Shown: piece after piece, positions 24,181-36,724 of the stretch
Layout of the letters: the number at the start of each line of letters is the position of its first letter
Position numbering within the stretch: position 1 is the stretch's first letter
Source of the DNA: Parasponia andersonii
Taxonomy: Eukaryota; Streptophyta; Magnoliopsida; Rosales; Cannabaceae
Reading direction: 5' to 3'
Assembly: GCA_002914805.1 (NCBI GenBank)
Contig: JXTB01000755.1
Span: 47,246-111,245, forward strand
Length of the DNA: 64,000 nt
The notes under the pieces: generated by a model
Databases searched by the model: none
Told to the model about the DNA's origin: nothing
What the model saw: the letters and a program-made list of their open reading frames with translations, nothing else
Program-made: the position numbers and the translations under genes

Positions 24181-26113
24181 CCCAATTAAGGGCAGCCACG
24201 TGGCCCTGTCAGCTCCCCTACTTCTTTCTTTCCTTCTCTCCCACTCTTCCATTCGATTTTTCTCTTCTCCGCTCGAAGTCACATGCAGTAGCCACGGGTC
24301 TCCTCTGTTTAGTACCTCTGACTGTCGGCGAGCCTTGTCATCGTCGGGAATCAAAGTGTCGCCGCTGCATAAGCTTCTTGCTGAATTTTCAGCTCCGTTG
24401 GAGCTTTCCACAACTGGCATCGATTGAAAATAGCAGCGGAGGAGAATGGCTGTCGGTGCCATTTCCGACTATCTCAGGTCACGAGAATGGTCTCGTTCAA
24501 CTTGTTTTGTCACAATCTTTCACGTGGTATATATATCTAACCTCGAATTTTTCTGGATTCATTTTCACTTTTTTTGATATTTTTGAGTTATTTTAATTTG
24601 TATATTGATTTTTTAATTGGACCGTTAGATCGTCAAATAAACTTCATATTTGCGATGTACTCGTGAAAGCATGAATTTTGAGATATATATTGACTATGTT
24701 TGGCGACCAATACGAAAAATGAAATCTGACGGTACAAATTTACCATATTTTACGTGTGGTGGGCCTAGAATTGATACGAGCTCGAATCGGTCAAATTATA
24801 TGTTTAATTTAGCGTTTGTGGGTACTTTGAATTAAGTAGTGACCTCTCTTTCTCCATTTAAGGCTCCAGTAGAAAAATCACTTTTTTAAATAGACTTACC
24901 GAGATCTCGAAACGATCGTTCGAATACCCAAGTGACTAACATGAGTTTTTTCGAGCGTTTTTAGCTCGGTAAAACTACCATATTGAAGTATGAGTTCAAT
25001 TACCTGATTTTGTACTTGTTTTGATTTATAATTGCATTAAAAATTATTTATGAAAAATCGTGATTTTATGATGATTTAAGAAATCGCTATGAATTATTGG
25101 ATTATACTAGATTGAACTATGTGAACTGTTTACACATATTTTTATATTGTGATTATGTGATAATATAATACATATTACAGTAAATCTCATAATAATGCCA
25201 AGTAGTCTTTTTGAAGCATTGTTTGGTTATCTCCTTGATACATGGTTATTGTGAAACATTAAATATTGTACATATTATAGGATTACACATGAGATATATC
25301 TTAGGCATCGCGATATTTAGTAGGTGGCCAATATCTATCTCCTCAATAAGAGTCGGTAAACTCGTGCAAGATTTTTCTGATTATTCCCACTTGGTAGACA
25401 TAGGTATTCAGTTGCCCCTCTGGTACGATAGGCATAGATATATGGGTGTTCTTCTGGTTTTCTGGAATATATATCATGCAGAAAGTATTTAGTACATGTA
25501 GTATGAGTTACTCTGGTTCATGATAAGGGATGTGAGCTCATGGGATAGGATGATTTATGATATGTACAATGATGTGGTTTTAGTTTTGATTTTGAATATG
25601 TGAATATTCTGGATATCAATTATTTTTATAAACTTGGTTTATAAATAGATTTTAGAAAAGGTATTAACTAGATAGGTTTGGTAAAATTACATTCAGTAAA
25701 AAAGATAATTAAATTTTTATTAAGCATATGAATTCTCACCCCCTACTTCTCCCACTTTCAGGTGTTTGACTATTTGAGATAGTTGTCTTGATAAATAAAC
25801 AAACTATGCAGCTTGTGTATGCAGTTCTATTTTTAATTTTTGGTGCGTGTTCATACTCTGTTGTCTTTTTTTTTTCTTATTCAATTATTAGGCCAAGATT
25901 AGTAAATCTACTAAGTGGATGTATGAGGATGATTTTGTTACTAATTTAAGAACTTAAAATTACAGGTGATTTAATATAAATAATTTTGGATATTGGGTCT
26001 AAGATTTAAAACTTAATCCTCTTTATCGAACTTTATAATTTATCAAAAGGTTTCTAAATAAATTAGTTAGAATTCCTCTAGACTTTGAGTGAAGTATTTT
26101 TAGAAAAATTTAT
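24181..26113. repeat. Long non-coding LTR-like repeat, copy 2
   Basis: The order of elements matches the 14.6-18.3 kb repeat: GC-richer leader (24200-24480) ending in a CAGGTCACG donor-like site, then the CTACCATATTGAAG block near 24975, GGTATTAACTA near 25660, the CACCCCCTACTTCTCCCAC block near 25738, and TTCTTATTCAATTATTA near 25873. Short open frames within the leader have no recognisable product. It runs into an assembly gap on the right. Confidence 0.5.
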
Positions 26114-26705
26114 NNNNNNNNNNNNNNNNNNNNNNNNNNNNNNNNNNNNNNNNNNNNNNNNNNNNNNNNNNNNNNNNNNNNNNNNNNNNNNNNNNNNNNN
26201 NNNNNNNNNNNNNNNNNNNNNNNNNNNNNNNNNNNNNNNNNNNNNNNNNNNNNNNNNNNNNNNNNNNNNNNNNNNNNNNNNNNNNNNNNNNNNNNNNNNN
26301 NNNNNNNNNNNNNNNNNNNNNNNNNNNNNNNNNNNNNNNNNNNNNNNNNNNNNNNNNNNNNNNNNNNNNNNNNNNNNNNNNNNNNNNNNNNNNNNNNNNN
26401 NNNNNNNNNNNNNNNNNNNNNNNNNNNNNNNNNNNNNNNNNNNNNNNNNNNNNNNNNNNNNNNNNNNNNNNNNNNNNNNNNNNNNNNNNNNNNNNNNNNN
26501 NNNNNNNNNNNNNNNNNNNNNNNNNNNNNNNNNNNNNNNNNNNNNNNNNNNNNNNNNNNNNNNNNNNNNNNNNNNNNNNNNNNNNNNNNNNNNNNNNNNN
26601 NNNNNNNNNNNNNNNNNNNNNNNNNNNNNNNNNNNNNNNNNNNNNNNNNNNNNNNNNNNNNNNNNNNNNNNNNNNNNNNNNNNNNNNNNNNNNNNNNNNN
26701 NNNNN
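26114..26705. other. Assembly gap (592 N)
   Basis: Unknown sequence. Open frames that cross it are artefacts of the N run. Confidence 1.
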
Positions 26706-28757
26706 ATTTTCCGAGATTTAGAAATTGGATTTGAACCATATATGCCCTTTTCCTATTTTCAATTCTTAAACATTATATATATATATATATATATTTGAAA
26801 TTAGTAAACACTATTTTGAATTGTTTCATCACCTAATTATTTAAAGTAATCTATTTTTGATAAGAAGGTAAGAGAATTCAACCTTAAACCTCGATACTAG
26901 AGATAGGATGCGATTACTAATCAGAGTCAGACTAAGTTCACTTTTAATCATCATCTTATGAAGAGCTTATATATTTTCATATATTATATGTGTATGCTCG
27001 CACACATTCACGTCCATTTTTTTTTTCTTTTTTCAATTATAATGTCACTAAACATTTTCCTCAGAAAAGGTCATTGTCTGATAGCAATGAACTGGCCAAT
27101 TAATTATTAGTAGTTTCTTATTAAAAAATTAACTTGATTAAAAATCATCAAATGCCGGTCAAAATCAGGGACTATGCAAATAATTCTTTCATAGTACGAA
27201 TATTCTAAGGCGAACTTTCGTAAGTTAGCTATATATCGTTTGCTATACATACATAGGACAGAAACGTGATCATATGACAAACTTCGGCCATTTTATTTTT
27301 ACTATTTATTATTCGTTTTTGCACTTTCAAGCTAGTTTGGGATTGCTTTTACATGTTCTGATGAAATAATTTCCGCTGTTATATTTTTTTGATAAACCTG
27401 TTTTGATTTGATCAGATTAAGAAATAATCTAAAGCCTAAAAATTAGTTATTGGATTAATCAATTGTTTGGTCTAAGATTAGTTATAAAGTACGTAACTGC
27501 GGATTAATCTAATCACATTTTACAACTGTTTTAAGAAGCTAAATAATATATATATATATATATATATATTTTGTTTATGCTTCTAACGTGATCAGAATTA
27601 GAAATTCCTTAAACCAGCACTAAAATACTAAATTGGCTCATATCATTCACGTGTTCACTTCAAATAATGTTTATTCATAGGTCAAGAAGAATCTTAGCAA
27701 TAGAAATAATGTCTAGTGCGCATGATAAGGCCGATGCCTAATAATCATATTTAACATGGTTGAACAATGCATCAGGTAGAGAGTTTCTGGTTGGGTCCAT
27801 TAAATATAATGCATATAACATCATAAATTAATAAAATATTCATGGCATCTCTAGATCGGAGCTTGGGATTAAGCGCTTGCATATGTTGGCAACATGTTTT
27901 TATTTTGTTTTATTTTTCTGAAAAATGTAATTTCTCAAATAACATTTTGAGTCATTATGATGAGAATCAATCTCTTCATAAGGAGTGATTATAAAAGCTT
28001 GATCTCTCAATTCTGACTAAATTAAATAATCCACATTTAGCTTCTAAACATGATAAGATTATCCACTTGAATATAAACTTTTTACAACATTATCCCTAAT
28101 TCTAACTTCCTTCGTTCTCTTCTTAGCCTCACTCTTTCACATTTTCCTCTGCTCATATCCATTGAATCATTTCTCCTTTTTTCTACTCTTTTTTTTCCCC
28201 TCTTCCATTCCTCTCAACCGTCTTCTACCCACCTTTTTTACATTTTTTTTAAAGGAAAAAAAGAAGGGACTAATCTAGGTAGACAATACGACCAATATAT
28301 ATAAATGAATAGACAGAGTCGAAAAGAAAAATTACTCAGTTAAGACCTAAAGTTTTTCGCGCCGCACCTATTTTGAATAAGTAAAAAAACGGATGGTATA
28401 ATAATATATCATAGTCTCACGATTTCCAAAAATAAAAAATAAAATAAAATTATTTGCGTATATTGTTGATATCATACCCTCACGTATATATTTGCAAATC
28501 GCCAATATAATTGTATAGGCAAAAACACTTATGCCAATATGTTAATCAAAGCCCGGCCGAAGTTAAATTCGAATCAATAGAGTGAATTTCCCTTTATTAT
28601 TTTTACTTTTTACAATTCTACTATCAGAATTTTATAAATTATTTATCTAATCCAACTATCCATATGGTAAAAGCACTTCCTAATTAGTCTACGATATTTA
28701 TGTCATTTACAATCGAATTAGGGATTAAATGAATAATTATGTTAAGAAATTAACGGC
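26706..28757. other. AT-rich intergenic region
   Basis: No gene recognised. Contains (TA)n tracts at about 26774-26795 and 27546-27570. Confidence 0.4.
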
Positions 28758-29172
28758 ATATTTGGATTAACTTACGCTTTCTTTTTTTTTTTTGTTTTTT
28801 TAAAATAGAAAATTTTTTTTTTTGAAAGTTTACTCAGAAAATTTGTTTTTCAAAATTGTTACCAAAATTTTCAAAAAAAAATTGGTAATAAAATTTTCTA
28901 ATACTTTTATTTTTTGAAACAAATTTCAAAAATTAAAAAGTATGCATACATTTATACATAAGTGTATATACACATATATGTGTGCATATACAAATATAAA
29001 TCTATATGACTTTTTTTCTCATTATTTGTACTTTTTTGTTTTTAGAAATAAGTAGTGAAAATTATTGCCAATCATGTTTTTTGTTTTTAAAAATTTAAAA
29101 TCAAAACAAAATTTTCATTTACATTTTAAATTTATTTAAACAAAAAAATTGGAAGTGAATCCAAACAAACCT
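28758..29172. mobile_element. MITE-like element with ~16-bp inverted ends
   Basis: The left end reads TTTGGATTAACTTACG and the right end in reverse reads TTTGGATTCACTTCCA, around about 380 bp of A/T-homopolymer-rich filler. The pattern is typical of small hAT- or Harbinger-type MITEs. No confident target duplication. Confidence 0.38.
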
Positions 29173-30318
29173 TAAAGAATAAGAAAAGTTTTTTTTTTCT
29201 TTTTTTTCCCCTAAAGATGTGTATACAAATTTGTTTTGAAATAAGTCTGGTATTAAATACTATTTTCATTCCTGGTCTAATTTCTTGTAAAAAGTTTTCT
29301 AAAAATACCTGAGAGAGAATAAATTACATAGTGTGGTAATAAACCCGTCCATACATCTCTAAAACCAAAATTTAGAAATTTTTTTTGAAAGGACAAAAAT
29401 ACTCTTAGTCAAAACTTAAGGTCAAGCCTAAATTTAATAAAATTCAACAAGAAAAAATAAAAAGAAGAAGAAGAAAGTACGTAACTATGTATATTACATA
29501 CGTAACGTAACAAGAAAGTGGAATTTTCACCCAGGGATGTGTCTGTTTTTGTTATGGCATGGAGAAAATGTGGATCTCTTAATGATATGTAATAGTATTA
29601 AGTTGAATTATGACCACCTAGACTAGAAATTTGTAGACGTGGAAGCCAAATTTTCCATAGTAATGAAACGGTGATTTTTCATCTCAGATGAAAAGATAAC
29701 GATGATAATAGTAATAGTAATAAAAACTACTGACATATCGTGTCGATTTGTATTAAACAATTAGAATTAAGAAATTCCCGAATTAATTAGTGCGAGCTAA
29801 TTGCATGTGAATGTGTAATATAAGTGAATATTCCGGTATTGTGAAACTGAAAACGATTGGTGTGGCTCGGGATCTTTCTGATACGCTCTTATCCGCAAAT
29901 TACAAAGTTGACCTTAATCCGTTGACAATTAGTTTTTGAGGCCAACAGAAAATTACGATCACAGACCAGGAATGAGATTTCAATTTCATCAGTACTAACT
30001 ATTTGCCAGATAACGAGAGACAGGTACTACTCATTATAACTCAATCACTCAAATCCAATCCAAGTGATCTAACTCCACTCGGAGCCCAATACCATAATTC
30101 AGTCGTACTAATCAACAATTGGAAGATAAATCTTTTGATAGAAATTCATTGAATTCGATGTCTCTTTTTTCGAAAAAAAAAGGACTTGCATGTATTTATG
30201 TGATATATAACTTTTGGACAAAAATACTCTGATGTTTTTCTCATTTATAATTTTGACGATGATAATTAATTAGTTAAATTTTAGAATAACGTGTTAAGAG
30301 CATTTAAAATGGCAAACG
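29173..30318. other. AT-rich intergenic region
   Basis: No gene or bounded repeat recognised before the Tat retrotransposon. Confidence 0.45.
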
Positions 30319-30362
30319 TCACATAATACTCTTGTTGATGTCACATAATACTCTTGTTGATG
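30319..30362. repeat. 22-bp perfect tandem duplication across the retrotransposon junction
   Basis: A 22-bp unit (TCACATAATACTCTTG plus TTGATG) occurs twice. Each copy contains flank, the target duplication ACTCT and the first eight bases of the LTR, so the duplication arose after insertion. Confidence 0.9.
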
Positions 30363-30997
30363 GAGGTTTTATCAACAATAAATTTAGAAAAAAATCAAGA
30401 GACGTGGCTTGTGTGAATTGAATCAATAATCAAAATAAAAAATGAGAGAGGATTTTATAGTGGTTCAGCCCTAAAAAAGATGAGCCTACGTCTACTATTT
30501 TCTCGCTATTTTATGAATAATAATGAACACTCAAGGTTACAATCTCATCTGGAAATTGAAAAGACCGAAAAGCTATTGAGAATACTCAACACTTAGACTA
30601 CCTAAAGCTTGAAATACTCTCAACTTGGAATACTCTTCGGAACATTGAGTCCCCTTTATATAGGTAAAGGTAACCTTATATCCATAGGATCCTAATTGTA
30701 TAAACGGGTAACTATACAACTGGATAATGTAATTAGATAATTATTCAAAACGGATAACTAGTTGATCACAAATAGGATACTTCAGTTTCCCTTTCCTTGT
30801 AGGTTTCTTTCATAGCATTTACTTGTTTCCCTCTTCTTGTAGGTTTTCTGTTTGATAAGGCAAACTACACGGAGAAGGTCGCACAAAACCTGTGGAAGAG
30901 GTCGCATATAACCTTCACGGAGGAGGTCACATATAACCTTCACGGAGGAGGTCGCATATAACCCTTATGCGACCTTAGGATTTTAGACCGCACAACA
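30355..30997 (-). repeat. 3' LTR of the Tat element (643 bp)
   Basis: Bounded by TGTTGATGG and CGCACAACA. It contains a TATATAAA box on the minus strand (30655-30662) and, at 30870-30975, three to four imperfect ~26-bp repeats with GGAGGAGGTCGCATATAACC. It lacks a ~17-bp segment present in the other LTR. Confidence 0.95.
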
Positions 30998-31013
30998 ATT
31001 ACCCCCCAGCTCC
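30998..31013 (-). other. Polypurine tract of the Tat element
   Basis: On the minus strand GGAGCTGGGGGGTAAT directly precedes the 3' LTR, as expected for the plus-strand DNA primer of reverse transcription. Confidence 0.85.
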
Positions 31014-31370
31014 ATTAGTTCTTTAAGACGAAATAGAGCTTCCAATTACCGTGCGACCTTAAACATGTGATGTCATAACTTAAACTTGAGGTCTGAGTAG
31101 TCGAAGATCCGCCAGATTCCAAATCTCATCTCTTAAGATCACGCGTATCTTTTTTTTCTGTCAGAATGGAACACGTGTAGCCTTTTATAAGAAAGAGCGA
31201 AATTCGAGGAAGTCTGATTGATATCAGCCGTCACTCTTTTGAAACCAAATCTTTTCAAATTTTAAACAATCCTAACTTTTCGGATAGAATCAAATCCCGC
31301 GCAATCCTCAGCCTTCAGATTTAAAATTCAAATTCTCTAATCTATGGCTGCGATCTAACGGTTCCTAGGT

Positions 31371-31378
31371 TATAAATA
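31371..31378 (+). promoter_or_regulatory. TATA box of the antisense gene inside the Tat element
   Basis: TATAAATA lies in a stretch followed by a leader-like exon (about 31405-31538), a GT-AG intron (31539-31943) and the ATG at 31944. It supports a separate transcription unit opposite to gag-pol. Confidence 0.55.
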
Positions 31379-31943
31379 TCAGAAACCATCCCATCCTGTT
31401 TTATTTTACTGTTTCTCTCAAAAAACATCAGAAATCTCAAAGAACCCTAGTGCCATTTTATCTCCCAGCTCGCTCTGATCACCGCTTCTTCTCCGACGAA
31501 GTTTCGAATCATCTCAAATCTTCCTCTTCTGAAGAAAGGTTAGTATGTCTTCTCATATTTCTTCCATTCTTGAAAACTTCAATCTTTGGGAATAAACTCA
31601 TTTCACCGAAGTGAAACGAGAGAGATTTTTTTTATACTCCCCCTTTCAGTCTGTAGGGTAGAATTACTAGATATCACTTAGAAATGATCCTATGAAAAGA
31701 ATTTCTAGGGTCTGATACCCTATTTTATTCTCACTGAACTGATTGTTCATTTACTGATGAACTGCTCGAATACTTTCTGATGAACTACTCGAACACTTTC
31801 TGATGAACTGCTCGAACACTTTCTGATGAACCCATAGACCATTTAGGAATAAACTTGTTTGTTTAGTGCAATTTTAGGATAAATACCCAGAATGTTAGCA
31901 TAGTGGAAATCCTCTATCTGAATCCCTGCGTATTTCTTTTCAG

Positions 31944-34096
31944 ATGTCTAGTAGTGAGGAATTATTTAGGGAAGGAAATGCCTTTTCTGGGGAATCTAGC
32001 TCAAGTGTTAGCTCCATTAACCTTGAGGATTATCTCGAGCTCGAACCCGAGATAGAAATAACAAGGGCAAGATAAAGTAGTCCTCGAATAGGCGATCTTC
32101 CCCAGGATCAATGGCCCAGACACATAAGGGATGCTCTCGCATTTTCTTCTGGCTATCAGTACGTTGAGGGGAACTGGTCATGTACCAACATTCGAACGAG
32201 CTGCACGTCGACCAAACTCAAGAAAATCGCAAGCAGCTACAAGATCGCCATCCCCCTTCGTCTTCTAATAGAATTCAACCGTCCACACACACCCCCTCAT
32301 GGACTCGCTTCCTTTTCTGAGGCAGTCCTTAAATGCGGCGTGCATCTCCCCCTCCATCTGTATATAAAATCGATCATTGATTACTATGGGGTCGTCCCTT
32401 TTCAATTGACCCCTAATACTTATAGATATATGGTAGGTTTGTATATTCTGTATCATAAATTAGGTTTAGAAACCCCTTCTCCTGAGGAATTTGCTTGGTT
32501 CTACCAAGTAAAGTCAAATCCGTCAGATCTCGACTTCTTCTATGCGAGCAAGTGGTCGAATCAAGCTATAAAAACGATCTATGGGGTTCACAACAACATG
32601 GGAAAATGGAAAAATTCATTTTTTCATTTTGACTATGCAGCCAATGGCTTCTTTCAAAATCCCGGTAGGTAGTCTTCCAATTTATTGTCTTGTTTGTATA
32701 TCTATTCTTTATATTGATCGCAATCCAATGTCATCGCAGATAATAGGGATCGACCCAGACTCTCTAGGGATCAGCTCGCAAGAGTATATCAGATCAACGA
32801 CCTTCCAGTTGAAGAATTTAACTAGAAGGTACAGGCACAACGAAGAGCCTAGTCACTTACGGTCTGATTCTGAAGGGTGCCGCATTCCCAGACCCCCCGG
32901 TTATCTCCTTTAGACCAGCGAGCTCGAAGAAGAAGCCCAGGAAGAAGATGAATTTAGGTGCTTCGTCCTCCAGGATCAGAAAAAGAAAGGCACTAGCACA
33001 CCACCTCGCTCAGAGCCCTCATCTCCAGAGACCGTGTCCCCACCAGCTCCTCAACCAGCTCCACAGGAAGAAGGTAATCATACGCTCATTCTAATTACCT
33101 TATATAATTTTTTTCCTTGCTCACTAACATTCTGTACAAAAATGGTCATTGGAAGTGGTCTGCGAGCTCCTCCATCAACTCTCGGGTCAATAGCAAAAAA
33201 CAAAACACCCGAGAGTACACCGCCATCGAAAGGGAAGGAGAAGGTTGACTGCTCGAAGAAGAGAAAAGTCGCCTTCGAGGACATCCCAGCGAGCTCGCCC
33301 CCTCCTTAACCATCTCAGCCAGCGAGCACTTCCGAATCCCCTACTGAGGCTGCTACCTCTTTGGAACCGAACTTGGCGGATAAAGGCGACGAGCTCTTTG
33401 CACTCCTTAACCAACTACCAGAGAAGGCTGGTATGAGCACAGCCTTCATTGACCGCTTCACGTCTGAAGAAGGTTGGGAGCGAATGAAGCGACGTTCCGC
33501 CAAGTTCGCTTTCGGATCTGCAATGAGGATGCTGGCCAATGTAAGCTTCTTAATCTTCTCTTGACATACTCTTTTGATGTTATTAACTTGGAGATTTACA
33601 TTATTTTTTTTAGACTGCGGCTGCTGCTATCGTGATGCACGATCTAGTTCTCGAATGCTTAGAGAAAGCTGAGAAACTCGATGAAATAACTCAAGCATTC
33701 GAGAACTCAGAAAAGGCTTGGGAGGAGGAGAGAGCAAACTTCCACTCTGAGAAGCAGCAGATGCTCGAGGACCTAAACAAGGAGAAACTCGCCAAGGAAA
33801 ATCTCGAGGAGAAAGTCAAAGAGCTCGAGAAGATCGTTTCTGAGTATCCGGACCGTATGAGAGAAGCGACCACCAAGGTGGTTCACAAAGCCATCGAAGA
33901 GTTCAAAGCGACCGAGGTCAAAGAACTCGAAGATAAGGCTAGTGATATCGCCTCGTCGACCATCATCTTCAACATATTCTGCGAGCATCCGGACTTTGAC
34001 TTCTCCATCCTTGGCGAGGATGTGGTCGAGCTTGTGCAGAGCTGGAAAGAAGATACGACCAAGGTTGGGGATGACGGCGCGGCCCCTTCTACATGA
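31944..34096 (+). pseudogene. Antisense 'putative gypsy type transposon' gene of the Tat element
   Basis: A spliced plus-strand gene lying opposite to gag-pol. Likely exons are 31944-32664, 32740-33073, about 33151-33540 and 33614-34096; junction phases agree at each boundary that could be checked. The first exon holds a domain like Pfam PF04195 (VHLPLHLYIKSIIDYYGVVP, LTPNTYRYMVGLYILYHKLG, a WSNQAIKTIYG and W-K-NSFFHFDY region). A Pro/Ser-rich linker follows. The last exon is a long coiled coil (about 33655-33950) with an acidic end. Stops at 32073-32075, 32823-32825 and 33307-33309 and a frame shift near 32830-32890 break it. Function is unknown; such antisense ORFs are known in Tat elements. 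Confidence 0.8.
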
Positions 34097-34789
34097 ATTT
34101 TGATTTTATTTTTCTAGAACTCTATGGGCTTTGTCTCCCTTTATGTATGGACGACTTTTAATAAATATAAGATTTCCTTATATGCTCCTGCAAAATAATA
34201 AAAAGAAATAACAGTAATTTTAACTAAGTAGTTAATCACAAGTGATCGATCAGTACGCTTTTAGCGATTTAAATCCGACTAACTTAAAACGAGTTTTAAG
34301 CATTAGGATGGGTTAGGTCGCTTAAGAAAACAGTTAATACGAGTGATGTAAACTCTAACTGTATTTCAAAAGTTCTATGTCAAAATAAATTATAGCAATA
34401 TATCACTTCGAACAACGAACGTTTTGCTTAGTTACTTTTCTGTTCGAGGAGGGAAATTGCGTAATACGATATGCTGAGGCATGAAGTGAGGAGAAAATCC
34501 TAAGATTTTAAGGAAATTCAGATACGTCGACGTCGATGATCTAAGACTTAGATACTTCGACGATCTAAAACCCTGTCTCCTCTAAATGGACGTTTGCATA
34601 GTCCCTTAGGAAACCAGTAAGAGATATCATTTTGATTCCACTACCCCCCGAGTTTTATGGTGTCCGAAAATTGCCATAAAACTATAAATGAAGAATAGCC
34701 GAAGTAATAACCGAGTTGAAGTAATAGCCGAAGTATTATTGAATATTAATGAAGAAGACACAATAGGCTGTCGAAAACATCATGAAGAA
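34097..34789. other. Spacer between convergent genes of the Tat element
   Basis: No frame recognised. It holds the 3' ends of the antisense gene and of pol, which face each other here. Confidence 0.6.
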
Positions 34790-36706
34790 TTATTGATAAT
34801 AACGACAAAGCTGTTCAGCATTCCAGGTATGCTCGACCTTTTGTCCATCGATGCGAGCTAAATGATATGTTCCAGGTCGAATGACATTATCAATAACATA
34901 AGGTCCTTCCCAAGAAGGGCCGAATACACCAGTACCATGCTCTTTATTATTAGGTAGAACACGTCGAAGAATACGATCTCCAACTTCAAAATGTCTATCC
35001 TTTACTCTGGAATTATAATATCGAGCAGTGCGCCGTCGGTATGACGCAATTCGGAGCTGAGATTGTTCACGTCGCTCTTCTAGAAGATCGAGTTCAACTC
35101 TCAGCAACACATCATTGTGTTTTTGCTCATAAATAGATCGCCGCAGGGAATCCGCACCAATCTCAACAAGAATCATCGCTTCATACCCATAAGCTAAGGA
35201 GAATGGACTCTCTCCTGTAGTAGTTCGTTGTGTGGTGCGATAAGCCCATAACACTTCTGAAAGTACTTCTGGCCAAGCTCCTTTATGCACCTCCAGCTTT
35301 ATCTTTATATTTTGCTTGAGTATTTTGTTTATCGCTTCGACCTGCCCATTGGCCTGTGGATGAACAACTGCAGAGAAGCTCTTTTTGATGCCTAAGTTAT
35401 TACAGAAGTCACGGAACTCATCGCAATCGAACTGCTTCCCATTATCAGAAATTATGGTATGTGGTATACCATAACGACAGATTATAGATTTATAAACGAA
35501 ATCTATCATTTTCTTCGCGGAGATGGTACTCAAGGCTTCGGCTTCTGTCCATTTTGTAAAGTAATCGACTGCGACCACTGCATACTTCAGACCACCTCGC
35601 GCTAAAGGAAGTATCCCGATAATATCAATTCCCCACACAGCAAATGGCCATGGACTAGTCATCAAAGTTAAAGGAACATGTGGGTTTCTAGGAATGGTCG
35701 CAAATCGCTGACATTTATCGCATTTCCTAGTAAATTCCAATGTATCCTTCTTCATAGTCGGCCAAAAATACCCTTGTCGAAGAATCTTATTTGCGAGCGC
35801 CTGCCCCCCAGAATGATTCCCACATATTCCTTCGTGAATTTCCCTCATGATGTAGTGTGCTTTTTGATCATTGACGCACAATAATAAAGGCGAGCTGAAA
35901 CTTCTTCGATAAAGTTGCTCATCCTGGATGATATAGCGAGCCGCTTTCATGCAAAGCCGCCTTGCATCGTCTTTATTTTCAGGGAGATCACCGTTTTGTA
36001 TATATCGCATTATGGGGTCCATCCACGATGGTTCCTCATCGACTGGCATAATCACTTGGGGTTCGACCTCGATGCTCGGTGAGATAAGAAATTCAATGGG
36101 AACTACTTTCAATAACTCTGCATCCTTCGTTGAAGCAAGCTTAGCGAGTGCATCTGCCCGGGTGTTTTTAATACGAGGAAGAAGCTGTATGTCATACGTG
36201 CTGAACGCTAAGAACAACTGCTGTACCTTCTTCAAATAGGCCATCATTCTCCCTCCTCTCGCATGATAATCACCCTTAACCTGACAGACGACCAGCTGGG
36301 AGTCACTATACACTTCGATTGCTTCGACCTTCATTTCCCGTGCGAGCTTTAGGCCAGCTATCAGTACTTCGTATTCGGCTTCATTATTCGAAGCTGGGAA
36401 TTTGAAGCGAAGCGCATAATGAATATTATGCCCTTCAGGACTGATTAAAACTATGCCCGCACCTGCTCCATTCTCATTCGATGATCCGTCCACATAAAGC
36501 TTCCACAATTTTGACATATCTGAAGCAGGTTTCTCGAGTGCTCCCGTGGGAAGATTGACGTCGTATGTAAATTCTGCGATAAAATCTGTGAGGGCTTGCC
36601 CCTTTATAGCAGTGCGAGATTGAAAATTGATGTCAAATTGACTCAATTCAACAGCCCACTTAAGCAGTCGCCCTGACGTCTCAGGTTTCTGTAAGACCTG
36701 TCTCAA
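34790..36706 (-). pseudogene. Tat pol, archaeal-type RNase H and integrase
   Basis: An open stretch of 638 codons, in the gag-pol frame but cut from RT by a stop just upstream. The RNase H part has LYVDGSSNENGAGAGIVL, NNEAEYEVLIAGL, VYSDSQLVV and RADALAKLAS, with the D-E-D-D residues in place. The integrase part has a zinc site (H-H then CDKC), then WGIDIIG, IISDNGKQF and NGQVEAINK giving the D-D-E triad, and a C-terminal region with FEVGDRILRR and GPSWEGPYVI. The frame itself looks intact, but it could not be made as part of a full polyprotein. Confidence 0.92.
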
Positions 36707-36724
36707 CAGGAAATTCGTGAAAAC

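Noticed and set aside
24154..24596. Overlapping 72-102 codon frames on both strands
   Set aside because: They lie in the GC-richer leader of a repeat copy, overlap on both strands, and the other copy has no equivalent frame.
26085..26798. Open frames of over 200 codons on both strands
   Set aside because: They consist almost wholly of N from the assembly gap.
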